A DNA stretch of 64,000 bases, from the NCBI RefSeq assembly GCF_017315705.1, contig NZ_JAFLRF010000026.1:1-64000 (forward strand), in the 5' to 3' direction. How positions within the stretch are numbered: the first letter of the stretch is position 1; every line of letters begins with the position of its first letter. A program made the position numbers and the translations under genes. The notes under the pieces are model-generated. The model was not told where the DNA came from. It did no database searches and saw only the letters and a program-made list of their open reading frames with translations. Origin of the DNA: Trinickia mobilis. GTDB taxonomy: Bacteria; Pseudomonadota; Gammaproteobacteria; Burkholderiales; Burkholderiaceae. Shown piece by piece: positions 38,114 through 46,992 of the stretch.

Positions 38114-38322
38114 CGATTTGACGGGGATCGTTTCCGGCGGCTCGCACCGCTTGCCGCCGGGCGTCGGCGACGTCGCGCAGAGCCCCGTTCGGCAAGCCGC
38201 CCGAAATCTTCTGGTAAACAAATCAAAAATATTTCGAACTCGGCGGAAGATTCGCTGTCTTTCTATACGGTACGCGACTGCAGATGTGGCCGCGTCACCA
38301 TTCTCCTCTTGTCGTTGTTGCT

Positions 38323-38347
38323 CCGGGGCCGTAGCCCCGGTTTTTTT
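38323..38347 (+). terminator. Rho-independent terminator upstream of metG
   Basis: CCGGGGC (38323-38329) pairs with GCCCCGG (38334-38340) around a 4-base loop, followed by seven T. It is about 210 bases after the OmpA-lipoprotein stop. Confidence 0.85.
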
Positions 38348-38457
38348 GCCCGCGTCTTTTGCGTCGGCGAGCGACATCTGCCCGGCCAAGTCCAGCTCGA
38401 CGATGCGCCGCAGTCCAGCCTGTCTACGGCCGACGGATCACCCCTCTCCGCTCGACC

Positions 38458-38478
38458 AATGAGAATTGTTCTCAATAA
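38458..38478. promoter_or_regulatory. Fur-box-like palindrome
   Basis: TGAGAATTGTTCTCA at 38460-38474, flanked by AA and ATAA, fits the 7-1-7 Fur operator (TGATAATnATTATCA type) with one change between arms. No iron-uptake gene lies next to it; the nearest downstream gene is metG. Confidence 0.5.
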
Positions 38479-38624
38479 CGCCGTGCCCACCGCTCGGCCG
38501 GCGCCTCCACTTCCTCCTTGGGTCTTGAGCCCAGCGCCGCCTCGCCCTCGGGCCCCGGCCCGCCGCGAGCCCCGCGCCTGCTAGAATCGAATACTCTTTT
38601 CTCCCGCAGTCCTACGAAATCCCT

Positions 38625-40793
38625 ATGCCAGCAGCCTCCACCGATTCCCACGCGCAAGCCGGCGCGGCCTCGAGCCCCGCCAGCCGCCGCCAGATCTTCG
38701 TCACGTCCGCTCTGCCGTACGCGAACGGACAGATCCACATCGGCCACCTGGTCGAGTACATCCAGACGGACATCTGGGTGCGCGCGCTGCGAATGCATGG
38801 TCACGAGGTCTACTACGTCGGCGCCGACGATACGCACGGCACGCCGGTCATGCTGCGCGCCGAAAGCGAGGGCATCACGCCGAAGGCGCTGATCGAGCGC
38901 GTCTGGAAAGAGCACAAGCGCGATTTCGACAGCTTCGGCATTTCGTTCGACAACTACTACTCGACGGATTCCGAAGAAAACCGCGTGCTTTCCGAATCGA
39001 TCTACGAGGCGCTCAAGGCAGCCGGATTGATCGACGCGCGCGACATCGAGCAGGCGTACGACCCCATCAAGGAGATGTTCCTGCCGGACCGCTACATCAA
39101 GGGCGAATGTCCGAAATGCGGCGCGAAGGATCAATACGGCGACAACTGCGAAGTGTGCGGCTCGACCTATCAGCCGACCGAGCTGGTCAACCCGTACTCC
39201 GTGGTGTCGGGCGCGACGCCCGTGCGCAAGACGTCGACGCACTACTTCTTCCGCCTCTCGGACCCGCGCTGCGAGAACTTCCTGCGCGGCTGGGTGGGCG
39301 GCCTCGCGCAGCCGGAGGCGACCAACAAGATGCGCGAGTGGCTCGGCGACGCGGGCGAAGCGAAGCTCGCCGACTGGGACATCTCGCGCGACGCGCCGTA
39401 CTTCGGCTTCGAAATCCCTGGCGCGCCCGGCAAATACTTCTACGTGTGGCTCGACGCGCCGGTAGGCTACTACGCGAGCTTCAAGAACCTCGCCGATCGC
39501 CTCGGCCTCGATTTCAACGCGTGGATCAAGCAAGGCTCGACGGCCGAGCAATATCACTTCATCGGCAAAGACATCCTCTATTTCCACACGCTGTTCTGGC
39601 CCGCGATGCTGGAGTTCTCCGGCCACCGCACGCCGACCAACGTGTTCGCGCACGGCTTCCTGACGGTGGACGGCGCGAAGATGTCGAAGTCGCGCGGCAC
39701 GTTCATCACCGCGCAGAGCTTCGTCGACGTCGGCCTGAACCCCGAGTGGCTGCGCTACTACTTCGCGGCGAAGCTGAACAGCACGATGGAGGACATCGAC
39801 CTGAACCTCGAGGACTTCCAGGCGCGCGTGAACAGCGACCTCATCGGCAAATACGTGAACATCGCGAGCCGCGCGGCAGGCTTTTTGATCAAGCGCTTCG
39901 ACGGCCGCATCCAGGAAAGCGCGATGCACCACCCGCTGCTCGGCACGCTGCGCGCGGCGATTCCGCAAATCGCCGCGCACTACGAGGCGCGCGAATACGG
40001 CCGTGCGCTGCGCCAGACGATGGAGCTCGCCGATGCCGTCAACGCGTACGTCGATACTGCGAAGCCGTGGGATCAGGCGAAAGACCCGGCCAACGCCGTC
40101 GCGCTGCACGAAACCTGCAGCGTCAGCATCGAGGCGTTCCGCCTGCTGTCGCTCGCGTTGAAGCCGGTGCTGCCGAAGCTCGCGCAAGGCGTCGAGGCGT
40201 TCCTCGGCATCGAGCCGCTCACGTGGGCCGACGCGAACGTGCCGCTCGCCGCCGAGCACCGCATCAACGCGTACCAGCACTTGATGACCCGCGTCGATCC
40301 CCAGCAGCTCGAAGCCCTGCTCGCCGCCAACCGCGATTCGCTGCAAGCAACGCAGGGCGCGGCGCCTGCCGATGCGAAGAAGAAGGCCAAGGCAGCCGCC
40401 GCGAACGGCGAGTCGAAGGCGGCCGACGCAAAGGCCGGCGCCGATCCATCCGACATCATCTCGATCGACGACTTCGCGAAGATCGACCTGCGGGTCGCGA
40501 AGATCGTCGACTGCAAGGCGGTCGAGGGATCGGACAAGTTGCTGCAGCTGACGCTCGATGTCGGCGAAGAAAAGACGCGCAACGTGTTCTCGGGCATCAA
40601 GTCGGCGTACCAGCCGGAGGATCTGATCGGCAAGCTGACCGTGATGGTCGCGAACCTCGCGCCGCGCAAGATGAAGTTCGGGCTGTCCGAGGGCATGGTG
40701 CTCGCGGCGTCGGCGGCGGACGAGAAGGCCGAGCCGGGGCTTTACGTGCTCGAGCCGCATAGCGGCGCGAAGCCGGGGATGCGGGTGAAGTAA
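38625..40793 (+). CDS. metG: Methionyl-tRNA synthetase
   Basis: Class I aminoacyl-tRNA synthetase of 722 residues charging tRNA-Met. The HIGH motif is HIGH in [12 protein letters not shown] near residue 37. The zinc-knuckle has four Cys ([17 protein letters not shown]) and the KMSKS motif is intact ([10 protein letters not shown]). A Lys/Ala-rich linker joins the C-terminal tRNA-binding (EMAP/Trbp111-like) domain, [20 protein letters not shown] to the end, which dimerises. The length matches E. coli-type MetG plus a short N-terminal extension. Confidence 0.95.
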   Translation: MPAASTDSHAQAGAASSPASRRQIFVTSALPYANGQIHIGHLVEYIQTDIWVRALRMHGHEVYYVGADDTHGTPVMLRAESEGITPKALIERVWKEHKRDFDSFGISFDNYYSTDSEENRVLSESIYEALKAAGLIDARDIEQAYDPIKEMFLPDRYIKGECPKCGAKDQYGDNCEVCGSTYQPTELVNPYSVVSGATPVRKTSTHYFFRLSDPRCENFLRGWVGGLAQPEATNKMREWLGDAGEAKLADWDISRDAPYFGFEIPGAPGKYFYVWLDAPVGYYASFKNLADRLGLDFNAWIKQGSTAEQYHFIGKDILYFHTLFWPAMLEFSGHRTPTNVFAHGFLTVDGAKMSKSRGTFITAQSFVDVGLNPEWLRYYFAAKLNSTMEDIDLNLEDFQARVNSDLIGKYVNIASRAAGFLIKRFDGRIQESAMHHPLLGTLRAAIPQIAAHYEAREYGRALRQTMELADAVNAYVDTAKPWDQAKDPANAVALHETCSVSIEAFRLLSLALKPVLPKLAQGVEAFLGIEPLTWADANVPLAAEHRINAYQHLMTRVDPQQLEALLAANRDSLQATQGAAPADAKKKAKAAAANGESKAADAKAGADPSDIISIDDFAKIDLRVAKIVDCKAVEGSDKLLQLTLDVGEEKTRNVFSGIKSAYQPEDLIGKLTVMVANLAPRKMKFGLSEGMVLAASAADEKAEPGLYVLEPHSGAKPGMRVK

Positions 40794-40808
40794 CGAAGGT
40801 GTGCGCAC

Positions 40809-40832
40809 GTGCCGGATGGGGCCGGCACTTTA
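40809..40832 (+). terminator. Hairpin after metG, weak U-tract
   Basis: GTGCCGG (40809-40815) pairs with CCGGCAC (40822-40828), followed by only TTT. It starts 16 bases after the metG stop. Confidence 0.5.
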
Positions 40833-40905
40833 GGAGTTATCCGATAGATCGCGACAGGTCGGCACAGCTAGCTTGGACGGTTTCCATTCGAGATGAGGGA
40901 AGACC

Positions 40906-41934
40906 GTGCCGAGTTCCATCGCAAGTATCGGCCGTATGCAGGCCAGCACCGTTTGCCAATCGCTTCAGCACTATCGCCGCACGTTGCCGCTCAACACGAT
41001 GCCCCGCAACCGCGACGACGTTTGTCGGGGCGACGGCTGGCAGATCGGCAATGAACGCCTGAGCGGCGATTTCGAGCTCGACCCGGTGTTCGCCAGGCAA
41101 CTGATTGCCGGCACAGTGGCCGCTCCCGAGTTTGGCGTAACCCAGATCGATCCTGGCTCGTCGTGGTTGCACACTTATCTTTACGGCAGCCCGAAGGAGG
41201 CCCCGGGCACCTTAGCGCGGCTTAATGAGGAAAGCCAAAGTGTGGCACTCGGTCCAGGCAGCGTATTGAGCAACGTCAATACGAGTGTGTCCGCCGCGCA
41301 TGCCGCCCATGCGGCCAGAATCGAAAAGGCGATTCAGGCCGGGGCGCAGAGAATCCTATCTGGCGCTAGCAAAGGCGTCCGTATCAACTCGTACATCACG
41401 CTGTATAACGGCAACACCAGCGGCCGGGGACGGCCCAGGCCCAAAATCCGAATCATGAGCATGCCGGTTGAAATCGTGCAGCCCACGCTCGGTACGCATT
41501 TCAAATACAACACTCGCATGCAGACGGCCACCGAGGCGCTCAAGGAGGTCAAGCTGCAAAAGCTTGCTCCGAAAACCTCGTCGCTGGCGCGTGCCTATGC
41601 CAGAGGCGGGTTTGGCAATGGCGTGCTGACGTTTGGGCCGAGTGCAGTGCTGGATTTAGCGGATAGCATTCGGCGAGATACAAAAGGGGCACTGCGATTC
41701 GATGCCCGGCGCTTCGCCATTGCTTCCGCGAGGAGCCAGAGCGGGAATTTGGTTGGGCTTGGAGCCTCCGCAATAGCCACGCCATTAGCTGTGGCCTTTC
41801 TAGGTATAGCAGCAACAGGTGCACCCGCCATACTCATTGGGCTGGGCGCATGCTTTGTCGCTCAGATTGCTTGGGGCGTGACCGGCGCCCCAGAAGAAGC
41901 AGAGATTACGGCAAAGCGATTGATGGAGAAATAA
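40906..41934 (+). CDS. Putative pore-forming/membrane-disrupting toxin (effector candidate)
   Basis: Protein of 342 residues of no family I recognise. It begins at GTG 40906 with GAGGGA at 40895-40900. There is no signal peptide. The first 200 residues are soluble and mixed. The last 62 residues hold two hydrophobic segments, about 281-304 (NLVGLGASAIATPLAVAFLG) and 306-326 (APAILIGLGACFVAQIAWGV), separated by a short turn, ending in a charged tail. A C-terminal hydrophobic hairpin behind a soluble domain is the plan of colicin-like and Tme-type effectors. The next gene, one base away, is a polytopic membrane protein, as expected of immunity. Function is inference. Confidence 0.6.
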   Translation: MPSSIASIGRMQASTVCQSLQHYRRTLPLNTMPRNRDDVCRGDGWQIGNERLSGDFELDPVFARQLIAGTVAAPEFGVTQIDPGSSWLHTYLYGSPKEAPGTLARLNEESQSVALGPGSVLSNVNTSVSAAHAAHAARIEKAIQAGAQRILSGASKGVRINSYITLYNGNTSGRGRPRPKIRIMSMPVEIVQPTLGTHFKYNTRMQTATEALKEVKLQKLAPKTSSLARAYARGGFGNGVLTFGPSAVLDLADSIRRDTKGALRFDARRFAIASARSQSGNLVGLGASAIATPLAVAFLGIAATGAPAILIGLGACFVAQIAWGVTGAPEEAEITAKRLMEK

Positions 41935-41935
41935 A

Positions 41936-42772
41936 TTGCTATTAACTTTTGATAATGCGCGATCAATACTCCCCAAGGCGCCACTTCTTTTCATGGGATT
42001 TAATGGCGGCTTCATAAGCCTGTCAGCAGGGGTCATCTTCAATTTCAGGACAATGCAAGGGCCTGATATTTTACTAATTGCAGCCACAACCACAACAATA
42101 GGCCTCGCCATCGGGATTTTTGTAAAATACCGAGCCTCGTTTTCAGTCAAATTCGCCTTGTGCTCAATGATTTATTTTTTCGCCATATTTCCACTATTGT
42201 TTGGCGGCACCGGCTCATTGATTGCCGCCGAAGTGGCAGGAGCTGGTAACAAAATATTTATGGCACTCTCTCTATACCTAGCATCCATCTTGCTGCCCCT
42301 ATTATTTGGAATATCAAGCAGCCTCAAAAAACAAGCGAGGAAAAATAGATCACAGACCTATAAAACAAAATTCATGAAAGATTGCGCCAATCTCAATGAG
42401 TACACCATCAATCCAAATAAATTTCACGACGGAAGCACCGGTGAAACAAGTAACTCAGCGGCGGCCATTTGGTCCACAGCGGCAATGGGAGCCAACATTC
42501 CAATACTATTCCAGATCTACACTGGCGCGAGGAACAACGTAATCTTTCTTGCTGTACCTTTAATAATTGGCGTATTTGCGTATCTCAGCATTAAGACACT
42601 CGGCCCCAAAATCGCCTGCCTGTGGCTGCTGCGCAAATACGAAAAACAAACCGGCCGCTGCTTCGTCAACGCCGATTACGAAAAGATTCAAGAACTCCGC
42701 CGCACGTTCTTTCTCTCCCGCTGGCTGATGAAGGATTATCGCCCGGCATCGGACCGCCAACGGGCGGCTTAA
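41936..42772 (+). CDS. Polytopic membrane protein, candidate immunity partner
   Basis: Membrane protein of 278 residues with about six hydrophobic segments: near 15-35, 45-63, 73-96, 106-125, 172-191 and 197-215. A basic cytoplasmic loop (SLKKQARKNRSQTYK) lies in the middle. Starts at TTG 41936; GGAG lies at 41925-41928 inside the toxin gene, so translation is coupled. The gene is far AT-richer than all neighbours (42301-42360 has 21 G/C in 60), while the last ~150 bases return to local composition. No family recognised. Layout and composition suggest a horizontally acquired immunity gene. Confidence 0.65.
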   Translation: MLLTFDNARSILPKAPLLFMGFNGGFISLSAGVIFNFRTMQGPDILLIAATTTTIGLAIGIFVKYRASFSVKFALCSMIYFFAIFPLLFGGTGSLIAAEVAGAGNKIFMALSLYLASILLPLLFGISSSLKKQARKNRSQTYKTKFMKDCANLNEYTINPNKFHDGSTGETSNSAAAIWSTAAMGANIPILFQIYTGARNNVIFLAVPLIIGVFAYLSIKTLGPKIACLWLLRKYEKQTGRCFVNADYEKIQELRRTFFLSRWLMKDYRPASDRQRAA

Positions 42773-42786
42773 CCACCGCCCCTATC

Positions 42787-42812
42787 GGCGCTTGCCGGCA
42801 CCGGCAAGCGCC
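42787..42812. terminator. 12-bp perfect hairpin between convergent genes
   Basis: GGCGCTTGCCGG (42787-42798) pairs with CCGGCAAGCGCC (42801-42812) around CA. It sits between the stop of the immunity candidate and the stop of tamB. There is no T-run, so it may be a factor-assisted terminator for either strand. Confidence 0.5.
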
Positions 42813-42852
42813 TGCAATCGAAGCCGGCCCCGGAAACCCTCGCCGCACACGC

Positions 42853-45800
42853 TCACCGTCCCCCAAACAAGCTGTCAAAGCGCTTCGTATAGTTCAAATC
42901 GAGCCCCTGGAACGTCCCCGTATAAAGGGAGACCGCCCAAAACCGCGTCAGGTTCAGCGTCGCCTTGAACGCGTTGCTCGCCGTTTGCAGCCCCTGCTCG
43001 TAGCCGAGCACGAGCCATTCGTTGATCGCCTTCGACACCATCACCACTTGCGGATCAGTCAGCCCCACGTCGCTGCGGCCGACCGTGAACTCGTCGAGCC
43101 CGAAGGTCTGCGCGACGCGCTTGCCCGTCGCGCTGCCGAGCAGCGCGAGCGCGGTCGTCATCGTGCTCTGCTGGCCCAGGTTGTTGCCCTGATCGGTGCC
43201 GTGGCCGAACAGGAGCCACGAGAGCTTTTCGTTGTCCGGCACGTTGGGCTGCGACACCAGCTTTGCGACCGGCGCCTGAATCGTCCCCGTCACCTGCACG
43301 CCCGCCTCGACCTCCTGGTTGCGCCGCATCGCGAGGATGTTGATGCCCGGGTTCGCGACCGGCCCATTGAACGTGAAGAAGCCGTTCTCGATCGCGAGCT
43401 TGCGGCCGAACGCCGTATAGGTCGAGCCCTCCGTCACGCGCACGTTGCCGATCGCGCGCAGCGGCAGGTTCGGCGCGGACAGCGCCGTGATCGTGCCGCG
43501 CAGGCCGAGGTCGGCGCCCTGGCCGCGGAAGCGGAAGTGGTCGCCGAGGTCGATGTCGACGTTCGCGCGCGGCGCGAAGCGGCCGACCGGCTTGTTGGTC
43601 GGATCGACCTCCTGCGCCTGGCCGCGCACGGTACCGTCCGCGCGCACGATCACGACGTCGTCGCCCAAATGCGGCGTCGACTGCTCGGGCAGATCGAAGA
43701 GCGCCTTATTCACGCGGAACTTGCCGTTGATGTCGATGCCCGCCGTGCCGCCGTTGGCGACCGTCGCGCTGCCGGAGAGCGACAACTGCCGGTCGGGCGA
43801 CGCGAACAGCTCCAGCTTGTCGGCGACGATGCTCGCGGTCAGATCGGGCTCGGCGCTGTCGAGGCGCACGCGTCCGGTCGCGCGCAAGATGCCGTCGCCG
43901 CCGCGGAATTCGACGTTCTGGAAGTCGACGAGATTCTCCGACAACGCGATGCGGATCACGCCGTTCTTCAACTGGACGCCCTGGTCGACAAGCGTCGCGG
44001 ACAACCCATCGCCCGTCAACGCCCCCGACAGCATCGGCTTGGCGGCCGTGCCGGCGATCGTCAGCTTCAGCGCGAGATGGCCGTCGAGCAGGTAGCTCGG
44101 GCCGAACAGGCCGCCCGTCGTGGTCAGCGACGGCACGTCGGCGTTCAGTGCGCCGGAAAGCGGCGCGTCCTCGCTCATCGTGAGGAAGCCGTCGCGCACG
44201 GCGAGCGGTGCGGCGACGTTCGCGTCGACGGTGCCGATGCGACTCGCCTGCGCATGCACTTTCGCGGCAAGCCGCCTGCCGTCGCTGAACTCGGCGCGCG
44301 CGGCGATATCGGTGATGCCGAGCGACGCGACGCCGCGCCCGGTGTCCAGCGTCACGTCGCCGACGCGGCGCTTGATCTGCAAATAGCCGCTCGCCGTTTG
44401 GCCGACGTTCAGATCCCAATCGCTGTCGAACACGAGGTCGGTTCGGACGGAAGGACGCTGGCCGGTCAGCTCTTGCTGGATTTCCAAAAGCCGCGCGACC
44501 GATACGTTCGACAGCGACCCGGCGGTGCGGATATTGCCGTGATCGAGCGCGAACGACTTCAGGTCGAGCGTCGCGCCTTCGAGCGTGAGCCGCGTGGCGC
44601 CGAGCACGGCGCGCTCTGGGCCGGCGCTGACCGTAAGCGGCGATTCGAGGTTCAGCGCAGGCATGCCCTTGTTGGCGAGACGCGTCACCGTGCCGTCCCA
44701 GCGCGTGCCTTCGCGGGTGTCGGTGAGGCTGCCGCCGGCGGCGAGCGTCAAGTCCACCGGACGGCCGCGCACGCTGCCCGCCGCCGCCGCTTGGAGCGCG
44801 TGCTTCGCGCGCGTGCCGGTGAGCTGGGCGGTGAGCGTCTTGAGCTCGACCCCGTTGCTGCTCAGATCGCGCGCGTCGGTCGTGAACATGAGGGCGCCGT
44901 GCGCGCCGTCGTGCAGCTCGGCGCGGCCTTCCGCGTGGCCGAGGCGGTTGTCGCCGAACACGACGCTGTCCGCTTGGTAGGCGAGCGCGACGTTCGGATG
45001 CGCGAACGAGCCCGTGATGTCGCCGTCTGCCCGGACGAGGCCCGCGAGGCCGAAGCCGAGCCGGTCGAGCTGCGGCGCGTCGACGTGGAATTGCAGCCGG
45101 TCGCGCGGCGTGCCGAAGCTGCCGTTCAGGTCGACCTGATTGCCCGCGATCGACAAGTTCACGCGGCTCGGCAGAATGCGCGATCCGGCAAGCTGCACGG
45201 TGCCTGCGCCCGTGAGCGGCATGCCGTCGTAGACGCTCTCGCCGAGCTTGAACTGCGCCTTCGCCGTGAGCATGGGACCGAGTGCGCCGCTGGCGGCAAG
45301 CGTGCCGTTGACGCGGGCTTCGATCGCGCGCTTCGCGCCGGCTGCGGGTTTGGCGGCCGCCTTGGCCGCCGCCATCAACGACAGCGGATCGAAATCGGTC
45401 AGCGCCGCCTTCACGTCGTAACTGGCATTCGCATCGTGCTTGAGCGCGCCCGACACATCGATGCGGCCCTTGCCGGAACTCACGCGGACGTTGTTGAACG
45501 CGATCTGCGCCGGGTCCTGCGTCACTTGCGCTTGAGCTCGCAGCGCGGCCTTCGGGTCGGCCAGATCGAACGTGATCGCCTGCTTGGCGCCGTCGAGCGC
45601 GATGCCGATCGGGCCGGCGAGGGCAGTCGGCCGCACGCTCGCTTCGAACGTGCTCAGATCGAGCCCGGCCACGCGCAAGTCGAACTTGCCCTTGCCGCCC
45701 GCGAGCGCGCCGCCGCCCTTGAGCGTCGCATTCTTGACGAGGCGCACGTTCAGGGTCGAGATGCGTTGGGCGTGGGCGTCGAGCCGCACGTCGGCGTGCG

Positions 45801-46977
45801 CGTCGATGATAGGCAGCAGATGCTCGCCGATCATGCCGGGCTTCGCGTTGACGATCGATACCTGGCCGGCGACGACGAAGTCGCTCGCGGAAGCCGGGGG
45901 CTTCCCGGAGACATACGACGCGGCGCCCGCCGAAGCGCCGGGCGCCGGCACCCCAGCCCCCGCCCTCGCCGCCGCCTTCCCCGCGACCGGCGCCAACTCC
46001 GCGCGCACCGCCAGATCCGCGAACGGCGCGCCGGGGCTGAAGGCTTGCGGATTGACGTGATCGAAGGCGAGCATCGCGCGCGTGAGCGGCACGTCGGAGA
46101 ACGGCGCGGCTTCGACACGCGCCTGGCCGGCGAGCTTCATCCCGCTCGCGTCCAGATCGGCGACCAGCGCCTCCAGCGTGCCGGACACGCGTGCGCGCAC
46201 CTGCACGGGCTCCTCGTCGACCTTGCCGGAATACCCCGCGTTGCCGCTGAGCGCGAACGGCCGCATGCCGTCGAGCTTGGCCGCGGCGGTCACCGCGCCG
46301 AACGGCGTGTCGAGCCGGTCGACCGACGCCTCGTGGTGCCGGCCGTCGCTGCGTCCGTGGAAGATCAGACGGGAATATTCGCTCGTCGAGGTCCCTTCGT
46401 GCAGCACCAGCTTCTCGACGCGCAGATCGCGCACTTCGAGCTGCATCGGCAGCTGCAGGTCTTGCGGGAGCACGGTCGGCTCGGTGCTGGGCGGCGACGG
46501 CACGATGCGCGCGTCGATCGTGCCGAGATGCAGGTAGTCGACCGTAAAGCGCCACGGCGAGCGCGCGAGCCCCCAGCGGCCCGAAATACGGTCGATCTTG
46601 ATTTCGTCGCCCTTGCCGTCGAGGCCGCTGCGCCACGCGACGTCCTTCAAGCGCACGCCGGCGGCGAGCGAGCCGCCGTCGAACGTGCCGGCGAGCCGCC
46701 CGTCGAGCAGCGAAACGGCGGCCTGCCACGCGAGGCGCGTGCCGCGCTCGGTCGTGATCGCGCCGTACAGAAGGCCGGCCGCCAACACGACGAGAAACAC
46801 GATGAACACGAGCGTGCGGACGAGCGCCGCCAGCACCCGATGCCGGCGCCGCCTGGGTGGCGTCTCGGGCGGCGTCCCGCGCGGCGCGGGCGAGCCCGGC
46901 GCGCCGCCGCCCGGCTCGTCGGGGGGCGGGCCGGAAGGAGGCATCGTGGGCGGGTTGGCGGAGGCGTCCGTCGTCAT
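42853..46977 (-). CDS. tamB: Translocation and assembly module inner-membrane protein TamB
   Basis: Very long envelope protein of 1374 residues. It has a Pro-rich cytoplasmic N-terminus, one membrane anchor at about 50-73 (LVRTLVFIVFLVVLAAGLL), then an extended beta-repeat periplasmic region typical of AsmA/TamB lipid-transfer bridges. The C-terminal TamB (DUF490) domain contains the usual RGTI and FTFNGPVANPGINILA-like blocks and ends LDLNYTKRFDSLFGGR. It partners with outer-membrane TamA, encoded 15 bases upstream. Family data link it to autotransporter assembly and phospholipid transport. Confidence 0.92.
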   Translation of the reverse strand: MTTDASANPPTMPPSGPPPDEPGGGAPGSPAPRGTPPETPPRRRRHRVLAALVRTLVFIVFLVVLAAGLLYGAITTERGTRLAWQAAVSLLDGRLAGTFDGGSLAAGVRLKDVAWRSGLDGKGDEIKIDRISGRWGLARSPWRFTVDYLHLGTIDARIVPSPPSTEPTVLPQDLQLPMQLEVRDLRVEKLVLHEGTSTSEYSRLIFHGRSDGRHHEASVDRLDTPFGAVTAAAKLDGMRPFALSGNAGYSGKVDEEPVQVRARVSGTLEALVADLDASGMKLAGQARVEAAPFSDVPLTRAMLAFDHVNPQAFSPGAPFADLAVRAELAPVAGKAAARAGAGVPAPGASAGAASYVSGKPPASASDFVVAGQVSIVNAKPGMIGEHLLPIIDAHADVRLDAHAQRISTLNVRLVKNATLKGGGALAGGKGKFDLRVAGLDLSTFEASVRPTALAGPIGIALDGAKQAITFDLADPKAALRAQAQVTQDPAQIAFNNVRVSSGKGRIDVSGALKHDANASYDVKAALTDFDPLSLMAAAKAAAKPAAGAKRAIEARVNGTLAASGALGPMLTAKAQFKLGESVYDGMPLTGAGTVQLAGSRILPSRVNLSIAGNQVDLNGSFGTPRDRLQFHVDAPQLDRLGFGLAGLVRADGDITGSFAHPNVALAYQADSVVFGDNRLGHAEGRAELHDGAHGALMFTTDARDLSSNGVELKTLTAQLTGTRAKHALQAAAAGSVRGRPVDLTLAAGGSLTDTREGTRWDGTVTRLANKGMPALNLESPLTVSAGPERAVLGATRLTLEGATLDLKSFALDHGNIRTAGSLSNVSVARLLEIQQELTGQRPSVRTDLVFDSDWDLNVGQTASGYLQIKRRVGDVTLDTGRGVASLGITDIAARAEFSDGRRLAAKVHAQASRIGTVDANVAAPLAVRDGFLTMSEDAPLSGALNADVPSLTTTGGLFGPSYLLDGHLALKLTIAGTAAKPMLSGALTGDGLSATLVDQGVQLKNGVIRIALSENLVDFQNVEFRGGDGILRATGRVRLDSAEPDLTASIVADKLELFASPDRQLSLSGSATVANGGTAGIDINGKFRVNKALFDLPEQSTPHLGDDVVIVRADGTVRGQAQEVDPTNKPVGRFAPRANVDIDLGDHFRFRGQGADLGLRGTITALSAPNLPLRAIGNVRVTEGSTYTAFGRKLAIENGFFTFNGPVANPGINILAMRRNQEVEAGVQVTGTIQAPVAKLVSQPNVPDNEKLSWLLFGHGTDQGNNLGQQSTMTTALALLGSATGKRVAQTFGLDEFTVGRSDVGLTDPQVVMVSKAINEWLVLGYEQGLQTASNAFKATLNLTRFWAVSLYTGTFQGLDLNYTKRFDSLFGGR

Positions 46978-46992
46978 GCTGCGTAATCTTGT

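Larger units (their letters stand above)
38114..38624. other. Intergenic region with terminator, Fur-box-like palindrome and metG promoter
   Basis: No gene is seen. It holds the terminator at 38323-38347, a Fur-box-like palindrome at 38458-38478 and a TAGAAT -10-like word at 38582-38587, about 38 bases before the metG ATG. No -35 consensus accompanies it. Confidence 0.5.

Noticed and set aside
42622-46986. Open frame of 1454 codons on the plus strand opposite tamB
   Set aside because: It is the antisense shadow of tamB in high-GC DNA: Arg/Ala/His-rich, with no domain, while the minus strand encodes a clear TamB protein.
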